Shown here: positions 57,807-64,000 of the stretch, piece after piece
How positions within the stretch are numbered: position 1 is the first letter of the stretch
Layout of the letters: the number at the start of each line of letters is the position of its first letter
Origin: Salipaludibacillus neizhouensis
GTDB taxonomy: Bacteria > Bacillota > Bacilli > Bacillales > Salisediminibacteriaceae
NCBI RefSeq assembly: GCF_002886185.1
Contig: NZ_KZ614146.1
Span: 1,348,930-1,412,929, forward strand
Direction: 5' to 3'
Length of the DNA stretch: 64,000 bases
The notes under the pieces: generated by a model
What the model saw: only the letters and a program-made list of their open reading frames with translations
Told to the model about the DNA's origin: nothing
Databases searched by the model: none
Program-made: the position numbers and the translations under genes

Positions 57807-60320
57807 TCACAATGTTTCGCCATATTCTATAAATAAATCATCTAACTGTGTATCAGTCGTTATTTTCAATACTTTTTTTCTAACACTCGTGTTGGACACG
57901 TTTAGTAAGTAATAGCGTTCTTGCTTATCTTTTCCATTTTGTTTTCGAATTAGTCCAATTCTCGGGAACAAAGTCCAATACTTCTCAGCATAACGAGCTA
58001 GACCTTTAATTTTTGGTACATTATCTTTTTTATTCGAATCATGTGGGTCAAATAAATCAAATACATACTTATCATTCTGCTTACGAATAAAGATGAAATC
58101 TGGGAACATTGGAGTAATTTTGCCACCATCTTCATACGGAACACACATAGACCAATATTTCCTGTCTGGGTTTCTTAACCATGCATACACGTCAGTTTTT
58201 TCAAGCATTGTTTTTACAACATCTTTTTCCCAACCATTAAGCTCAATTTTGAATTTACCTTCCTTATCAACGTAAATATGCTTTTCAATTTCAATCGATT
58301 TATCACTTACGGTATATCCAACAACCTCAGGAAGATAAAACGGTTTATCGATTGGATTTTCTACTTGTGAAAGAAGTCGCTTAAACTCAGACCCTATATC
58401 TTCTGTTTGATTGGCTATATCAAACTTCCAAGTTTCATATAAATCATTAAATTGATTTTCGCAGTAAGTAAATAATTTTTTCATCTGTTTTTCAGAATTA
58501 TATAAAACAAGCACTTCAAGTTTAAGTTGACGATAATTTTTTTCGACTTTAGTGTATTTAGACCAATAAAAAACATTTAGACCATCAAATAAACTCTTAA
58601 GCTTATCAAATGCCGTCGATATATCAACTACATCCGCTATTAATGAATACTGATTTGTTGTATCGACCACATTATCTCTCACACTAAATTCAATTTGATT
58701 GATACCAATATTTTCGATTGTTTCTCGGATTGAATCAAATTCACCATCAGTTTTCATTTCTTCTATTAATTCTCGCATTTTTGTAACAATTGCATCGTAC
58801 GCATTTTTCTGAGCTTCCATATCAATCTGATTCATAGTCAATAGCCTTGATAATCTAGAATACTGCTTCAAGAATGAAAGTGAACTTTTCCCTGGAACTT
58901 CATATGTAGTTATAAAATTAAGCTCGGGGAATAGTTCTTCAAATTCGGTACTTCTTACATAATCAACGAGCGTTCTCTTTGTCCCTGTTTCACCGGGAAC
59001 AAGAGCATCACTTTCTTGTAGAGAAATTACTACTCTATTAACCGTTTCTTGATCGTATCCAGGAAGGAACAACGAAACAGAGTTCAATTCAGAATTGGTA
59101 CTAATTCTTCGGGCGAGCGGTGTTCGAACCATACGACCAAGTAGCTGAGCAATATAAGTAGCATCGTTTGCCGTACGATAGGAAACCATTGTTTCAGCTC
59201 TAGGACAATCCCACCCTGTAGATAGATTCATTTTGAATAGAACAAATCGGATATTCTCATCATCTTGAATTCTATACGGTTCAACATATGGGATGACCTT
59301 ACCACCTATTTCCATAGATGATTTCAAATCAAAAGTTTGAATCAGTTCTCCATCGTATAACTCTCTTCCAAGATATTTTTCAATGGTTGCAACGATTAAA
59401 GCTAAATCTGTATTAGAAATATTATCCTTAGAACCGTCAGCAACTTGAATAACCATAATAGGTTTAACCAAAGTCTCATCTTGGCCATCTTCATAATATG
59501 ATTTCCATTGCTTACCTTTATTGTCCCAATCAGTTAATGCATCATTTAGCATCGTCACCTCATTATCTAATGCTAAAGCAGGATAGGCTATTTTAATTCG
59601 GTCTTTTATCAATCCCGACTCTCGAACATCCTCTGGCTTAAGCAATATCTTTAATGCAAGTGATTCACTTTGCTTAATAAGTTGCATAAATCTTTCGGGT
59701 GTCGCAGTAACCCCAATTGTTAGTGGCACAGGAGATAACTTATCTTCTACACTACCTAACAAAAACTTCTGCATAATTGACTGTGCCTTCTTTTCTGACT
59801 TGGCATTATATACAGCACCTCTATGGGCTTCATCGATAACCAAATAGAAATTTGAAGGATACTTTCTAGCTGTATTTTCAATCGTATCCCAAATTGTATA
59901 TTCTCGTTCATCTGAATATGAAGTGAGTTTCTTATCCGACCCTAACTTCTGTGTATTTAAGAAGTAGAAATGACCAAATTCAAAAAATTCCTTATCAAAC
60001 GCCTGTTCAATTTGTACTATTTGGTTTACATTTATCTTATTTGATTGAGCTTCAATTTTGCTTTGCGTTTGTTTATTTAACTCTGGCGAATCAGATAGCC
60101 ACAAAAATATTGAATTTTTATTACCTTCATTTACTTCTGAACCGAACAATATTTCTTCATATAGCTTTATAATTACAATTGTTTTCCCGGAACCTGTCGG
60201 AGAAGAAAGTGAGATTACTGAATTTTTACCAAATTGCTCATTGGTTGATTGTGCAAATTTAATATTTTCGTGAAGACTAACCAGTGCTTCCTCTTGAAAT
60301 GGAAACAATACTGTTCTCAT
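57807..60320 (-). CDS. Type III-like restriction helicase/endonuclease subunit (Res)
   Basis: An 837-residue superfamily 2 helicase. Walker A SSPTGSGKTIV lies at about 39-49, the DEAH motif in LVIDEAHRGAV, motif III in TIGVTATPERF, and motif VI in QLLGRMVRTPLARR. The C-terminal region has PDFIFIRKQNDKYVFDLFDP, where a type III nuclease normally shows PD...(D/E)xK; here the second part reads DLFD, so the nuclease core is non-canonical. It is shorter than typical Res proteins (about 950-1000). It lies 4 bp downstream of the methyltransferase in one operon. ATG with SD AAGGAG. Confidence 0.88.
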   Translation of the reverse strand: MRTVLFPFQEEALVSLHENIKFAQSTNEQFGKNSVISLSSPTGSGKTIVIIKLYEEILFGSEVNEGNKNSIFLWLSDSPELNKQTQSKIEAQSNKINVNQIVQIEQAFDKEFFEFGHFYFLNTQKLGSDKKLTSYSDEREYTIWDTIENTARKYPSNFYLVIDEAHRGAVYNAKSEKKAQSIMQKFLLGSVEDKLSPVPLTIGVTATPERFMQLIKQSESLALKILLKPEDVRESGLIKDRIKIAYPALALDNEVTMLNDALTDWDNKGKQWKSYYEDGQDETLVKPIMVIQVADGSKDNISNTDLALIVATIEKYLGRELYDGELIQTFDLKSSMEIGGKVIPYVEPYRIQDDENIRFVLFKMNLSTGWDCPRAETMVSYRTANDATYIAQLLGRMVRTPLARRISTNSELNSVSLFLPGYDQETVNRVVISLQESDALVPGETGTKRTLVDYVRSTEFEELFPELNFITTYEVPGKSSLSFLKQYSRLSRLLTMNQIDMEAQKNAYDAIVTKMRELIEEMKTDGEFDSIRETIENIGINQIEFSVRDNVVDTTNQYSLIADVVDISTAFDKLKSLFDGLNVFYWSKYTKVEKNYRQLKLEVLVLYNSEKQMKKLFTYCENQFNDLYETWKFDIANQTEDIGSEFKRLLSQVENPIDKPFYLPEVVGYTVSDKSIEIEKHIYVDKEGKFKIELNGWEKDVVKTMLEKTDVYAWLRNPDRKYWSMCVPYEDGGKITPMFPDFIFIRKQNDKYVFDLFDPHDSNKKDNVPKIKGLARYAEKYWTLFPRIGLIRKQNGKDKQERYYLLNVSNTSVRKKVLKITTDTQLDDLFIEYGETL

Positions 60321-60324
60321 TATT

Positions 60325-62733
60325 TTACACTCCTTGTATCATGAAATTATCTAAGTAATCTTTATACAGTTGATAACTATTGACACCCGAAAATTCTGAA
60401 GCCATTTCTGAAAAAGCTTCATTTGAATTCGTAACTATATAAAAATATTCAATACCAACGTGATTTTTCATTTCTTCTTTGAACTGAGCAAATGCATATT
60501 CATTAATTAGAACTGAGAAATTGCTTTCGATTGGGAAGATAAAATCAACATCTTCGACATTCTCTGGGCGCATTCCAACACAACCCGACTTAGCCCATAA
60601 AATAGGAAGAATACTCTCGAATTCATTTCCTAGCTCGACATCATCCTTGTTTAAAAAGTCTAATGAAAAAAACTCACAGTTCGATTTAAAACCTACTGAC
60701 TTCGCTCTTTCTTCTTGAAAGTAAGAATCTTTGGTACCGAGAATTTCAATACTCTTCTCAGAAATTCTTTTATAAGCCGATTTATCTTCTGTGACAATTA
60801 GAACCTCAGTGACATTATCTTTGGCCTCGAGCTCTTGATACCATTCTTCCTCATATGACAAATCAAATAGAATTGCTGTTGGCTTTTCATTGTCTATTGC
60901 AAAAGCGCCCGAGCTTACAAGTTTTGTGCTTGGAATTCTTTTCGTTCCTAATAGAGAAATAATCTTCTTCTTCTGTGCTACAGTCGTCACCTTGGAAGGC
61001 GATAAATAGTCAATTTGCTTAACCGTTCTTTTCTTACTCTCCATTCGATACTTATCAAGATAGTAATTTCCATCAATTGAAACTCCATCAGTATCTACAC
61101 CTAATATTGAGTGTTTCACACGTGGCCAAGTCACGGAACGACATATGCCGTTGTCCTCCCATACATCATCACCTGGCAAGTATCCTTTGCCTAGAAACTC
61201 GGTCTCCTCGCTCGAAGAAACTTCATTATTAGTTACTAAAATCCCTCTTCTGTTACCGCCGTCTTCTAAATTTAATAAGTTCAATGCATGTAAAGTTGTC
61301 CCACTTCCTGCAAAGAAATCAACTACAAGTCCATCCTTCTTATTACTCAAAAAGGATTTGAGAGTGTCATGAACAGCATATAAAGATTTTGGAAAAGGAA
61401 ATTGTTTGTTCTTAATAATTGAACTGACAATCTGTGTCCCATACTTATTAGCGTCGTAAAGATTTTTCTTCCAGACAGTTGTTTTTCTCTTAGAGGAACT
61501 TTGGGTACTAACAACAATCTTTGAACCATCATCTCTTCGACCCACAACACTATAATCTCCATTTTCTACCTTCACTATTGAAGGAGCAGTTACATATTTT
61601 ATTGTATATGGTTGAAATTTATTTTTTTTATTAAAGTTAACCTGTACATAATCCTCATCTACTGCTAATTGAAGGCTTGGTCCAGTTAACCCCCAAATCA
61701 TTTCTAGACCTTCTTCAGTCACAGGAAACACAGCTGTACATCCATTAATTTGCGGGACACTATTTCTATCTACCTCAATTGTTATTGGTTCACCAATTTT
61801 AAAGATTTTTTTTGTTTCATTTTCAACATAGATCGGATAGAATTGATTTTTTCGCGAGGAACGAACAGATGAGGGTTCACTTCGTCTCAAATAAGGCCAT
61901 CTTATCTCCTCTAGCCCTCCTTCATCTAACATTTCTTGAGCTCCACCATTCCCGAAATATACCACCAAAAGATATTCATCTACTTGTGAAAGTCGTTGTT
62001 CCCGAGCTTTTCCTTTGGGATTTATAGTAATATTAATGATTTGACGTTCTGAGCCTTTGAATAGCTCTTCTAGCAACATACCAAGAGCAAACAATTCACT
62101 GTCGTCAATTGCGATAATTAAAACAGAATCATCTGGCTTCAAAAGTTTTTTTGCTAATTCTAAACGACGTTTCATAAAAGCTAACCACTTACTATGTCGC
62201 CATTCGTCATTACTATCTACAAAACTATTATTGTATTTCCAATCTCTAGCTCCTGTATTATACGGAGGATCAATATAAATGCAGTCGACTTCTCCAGGAT
62301 ACAGATAATCTAATAATTGAAGGGCATGATAATTATCTGCTTCAATTAGCATATGCCAAGCAGCATCTTTTGAACCTTTTTGCACTGAATCAACATGTTT
62401 TAACACAGGAAAGACAGCTTCTCCAAATCTACGAATTTGAACTACTTTCCGTTTTTCTTCTGAAAATAACTCACCTGTCTTCAAGTTTCTTAGTGTGACC
62501 TCGTTATCATTTATATCTGTAACTAGATATGTATCATCAACAGACTTGTTTTTATAGCAGACCGTCATACCTACTTGTAATTCTGAATTGTATAATAAAG
62601 TCTTCTCTGGTAAGTGTTCTTCAAAGACTAAACCAAACTTTTTCTTTTTCGTCAAATATGCAACTTCTTCAGACAATCTTGCTCTAAGGTGTACATCTGA
62701 AATTTGATTAACCAAGTCATTTATTGCTGCCAT
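60325..62733 (-). CDS. Type III-like site-specific DNA methyltransfer subunit (Mod)
   Basis: An approximately 802-residue N6-adenine/N4-cytosine methyltransferase of the Mod class. Catalytic motif DPPYNTG lies near residue 155, and the AdoMet-binding FxGxG motif in VVDFFAGSGTTLHAL comes later, the beta-class order. It modifies the recognition sequence and provides target recognition for Res. Start 62733 is preferred (7 nt after GGAGG); the frame extends to TTG 62754. Methylation specificity cannot be read from the sequence. Confidence 0.9.
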   Translation of the reverse strand: MAAINDLVNQISDVHLRARLSEEVAYLTKKKKFGLVFEEHLPEKTLLYNSELQVGMTVCYKNKSVDDTYLVTDINDNEVTLRNLKTGELFSEEKRKVVQIRRFGEAVFPVLKHVDSVQKGSKDAAWHMLIEADNYHALQLLDYLYPGEVDCIYIDPPYNTGARDWKYNNSFVDSNDEWRHSKWLAFMKRRLELAKKLLKPDDSVLIIAIDDSELFALGMLLEELFKGSERQIINITINPKGKAREQRLSQVDEYLLVVYFGNGGAQEMLDEGGLEEIRWPYLRRSEPSSVRSSRKNQFYPIYVENETKKIFKIGEPITIEVDRNSVPQINGCTAVFPVTEEGLEMIWGLTGPSLQLAVDEDYVQVNFNKKNKFQPYTIKYVTAPSIVKVENGDYSVVGRRDDGSKIVVSTQSSSKRKTTVWKKNLYDANKYGTQIVSSIIKNKQFPFPKSLYAVHDTLKSFLSNKKDGLVVDFFAGSGTTLHALNLLNLEDGGNRRGILVTNNEVSSSEETEFLGKGYLPGDDVWEDNGICRSVTWPRVKHSILGVDTDGVSIDGNYYLDKYRMESKKRTVKQIDYLSPSKVTTVAQKKKIISLLGTKRIPSTKLVSSGAFAIDNEKPTAILFDLSYEEEWYQELEAKDNVTEVLIVTEDKSAYKRISEKSIEILGTKDSYFQEERAKSVGFKSNCEFFSLDFLNKDDVELGNEFESILPILWAKSGCVGMRPENVEDVDFIFPIESNFSVLINEYAFAQFKEEMKNHVGIEYFYIVTNSNEAFSEMASEFSGVNSYQLYKDYLDNFMIQGV

Positions 62734-62754
62734 CATTCTTCCTCCAATTTCCAA

Positions 62755-63662
62755 ATTCTATAACTTTAATTTTATCATAATTAGCATAATAAAAATCGCC
62801 AATATCAGACAAAAACTAAACTGTTATTGACGATAGTTTAATTTTCTTGATATTTGGTGGGAAACCATAAGGTAACTTTAGCCATTTAAATAATGGTGAA
62901 ATAATTTCAATTGATATTATTGATGCAGAAACGGTATTTAATCATGTTTCTTCATATGAATTTTCAAAATCAAAGAGCGTAGAAATACGGTACTAAATGA
63001 ACTCCAGCTTGTTTTAGCTGGGTATTCTTAATATTTAAGGTTTATAGTGAGACATCATACTTTTCTGCAATATCCTTATTTTATGCCTTCCACGTATCAA
63101 TTTTGTTTATAGGTAGTAAAGGTAATAATTCTGTTGTAGATAAAAGCCTTAATGCATTCCTAATTTATCAGATGTATAAACAACAAATTACGAGTATAAT
63201 TAATTGACCACATAGTCTATATAACTATACATAACTATACAGATATAAATATAACAGGTAACATATGAAAGTATTGTTTTTAAAGATTTTACAAACATAA
63301 TGAAAATGAAATTTATCAGAAATAACATAGATGCGCTATGGGCGGAATGATGTATAAAGGGAGTCAAACCCCTTTTATATCAACGTTCATAACCCTTAAT
63401 TTCTAACTTAGTGTCCGAAAAAGTGTCGGAGCAATTCTATAAATGTCTGTTTCAATCATTGCTGTTTCCTCCATTGTCATTTGTAATTTTTCCTTTTGTG
63501 TTGTCCTAAAAGTATGCTTTTTTATGAATGTACAAGGAAGTTACTTATGCATTAGAACTATAATTAGAAAAAAATTAATTTATTTTTGGATTTTTTCTTA
63601 AAACAAGTAGGAACACCCTCTTCTTCTGTCGAAATGTTTAAAGCAGTACTAGGAGGGGAAAA
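62755..63662. other. Large intergenic region upstream of mod
   Basis: About 900 bp with no intact gene. A 41-codon protein-like stretch (62871-62996: NFSHLNNGEIISIDIIDAET, VFNHVSSYEFSK) may be the tail of a lost gene. A possible hairpin AAAGGG...CCCCTTTT lies near 63355-63380. The promoter of the mod-res operon should lie near 62760-62820. Confidence 0.45.
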
Positions 63663-64000
63663 ATGTCTATAATCTTACCTGAAATACTTTATCATGGAAC
63701 TACAACAAAATCGTTACATATAATGAAAAAAGAATTAATAAACAAGGGTTATTGGAAAACTGGTAGAGATTTTGGAAAAGGCTTATATACAACTGTGAAT
63801 TTGGCTCAGGCAAAAGTTTTTGCTAACATAAAATCAAATAATCCGAAAAATCTACCCTGTGTGATTAAGTTAAAAGTCGAAAATATTGATTTAAGCACAT
63901 ATAGAAAGAAAATTTTTTTAGGAGCTTCAATAAATTGGGCTTCATTAATATATAATCACCGGATTCATGAGGTTGGATTTTCCGAATATGATCTTATAGT
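63663..64000 (+). CDS. DUF3990 family protein (ADP-ribosyltransferase-like), 3' end outside window
   Basis: An open frame of 112 codons running off the window. ILYHGTTTKSLHIMKKEL, GRDFGKGLYTTVNLAQAKVF and the later EVGFSEYDLIV fit the DUF3990 pattern (YHG..., DFGkGFYtT, QA), which is thought to share the ADP-ribosyltransferase fold. GGAGGGG lies 4 nt before ATG 63663. Activity is not established for the family; proximity to a restriction-modification operon would fit a defence or toxin context. Confidence 0.75.
   Translation, partial: MSIILPEILYHGTTTKSLHIMKKELINKGYWKTGRDFGKGLYTTVNLAQAKVFANIKSNNPKNLPCVIKLKVENIDLSTYRKKIFLGASINWASLIYNHRIHEVGFSEYDLI

Noticed and set aside
1-64000. CRISPR arrays, rRNA or tRNA genes
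   Set aside because: No regularly spaced direct repeats and no cloverleaf or rRNA-like sequence was recognised. The repeats present are REP-like, IS-derived or module duplications.

Overview
This window comes from a low-GC Gram-positive of the Bacillaceae type. The evidence is Bacillus-like Shine-Dalgarno sequences, frequent GTG and TTG starts, a blaI-blaR1-blaP cluster, CcpA cre-like boxes, and interspersed Bacillus-style REP sequences (core AGAACCGTCCCC). The genus cannot be fixed from the sequence. No rRNA, tRNA or CRISPR array was seen.

Layout. 1-2 kb: right end of a prophage replication cassette (conserved phage C-terminal domain protein, G39P-like helicase loader, DnaB helicase). 2.2-5.7 kb: inducible class A beta-lactamase with its repressor and sensor. 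5.7-16.1 kb: a decayed accessory zone with IS ends, REP elements, copies of three recurring gene families (called here F1, a NucS/DUF91-like nuclease; F2, a 72-81 aa protein; F3, a ~250 aa protein broken in every copy), and remnants of a Fic protein, a RibD-like reductase, an integrase and transposases. 16.3-24.1 kb: sugar-diacid (deoxy-keto-glucarate type) catabolic cluster with aldolase, two DapA-superfamily enzymes, a semialdehyde dehydrogenase, a hydroxyacid dehydrogenase, an Nramp-fold transporter and a GntR regulator. 24.2-29.1 kb: accessory debris with F1, F2 and F3 copies, a ParE-type toxin with a frameshifted antitoxin, and a dead IS4-type transposase. 29.4-37.3 kb: two IclR regulators and an L-rhamnonate-type catabolic operon (FAH hydrolase, MDR dehydrogenase, RhmD dehydratase, TRAP transporter). 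37.4-41.6 kb: an IS3-family element next to a relic of a second IS, then a damaged second copy of the prophage replication cassette and catabolic-gene relics. 42-54.5 kb: a four-carbon sugar or sugar-acid island (TIM-barrel isomerase, tripartite TctCBA transporter, PdxA2-like dehydrogenase, DhaK/DhaL, TpiA-like and RpiB-like isomerases, DeoR repressor, GlpX phosphatase, gutted transketolase, highly divergent phosphofructokinase). 54.5-57.7 kb: more repeat modules and phage relics. 57.8-62.7 kb: a type III-like restriction-modification pair. The window ends inside a DUF3990-family gene.

How it works together. Three separate import-and-degrade islands for acid sugars carry their own transporters (Nramp-like, TRAP, Tct) and regulators (GntR, IclR, DeoR). 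Several have cre-like boxes, so catabolite repression is likely. They converge on pyruvate, 2-oxoglutarate, triose phosphates and erythrose-4-phosphate. Between them lies a mosaic built from repeated modules: an F1 nuclease block with its own conserved upstream region, a terminator hairpin, a REP-bearing tail, and a short leader that precedes either F2-F3 or the phage replication gene.

Most notable points. The phosphofructokinase-like protein has lost the residues equivalent to D103, D127 and R171 of E. coli PfkA. The three stand-alone NucS-like nucleases stay open while neighbouring families decay. One leader is attached to different genes. The Nramp-fold protein lacks the canonical metal-binding motif. 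All functional statements are inferences from protein sequence and gene context.
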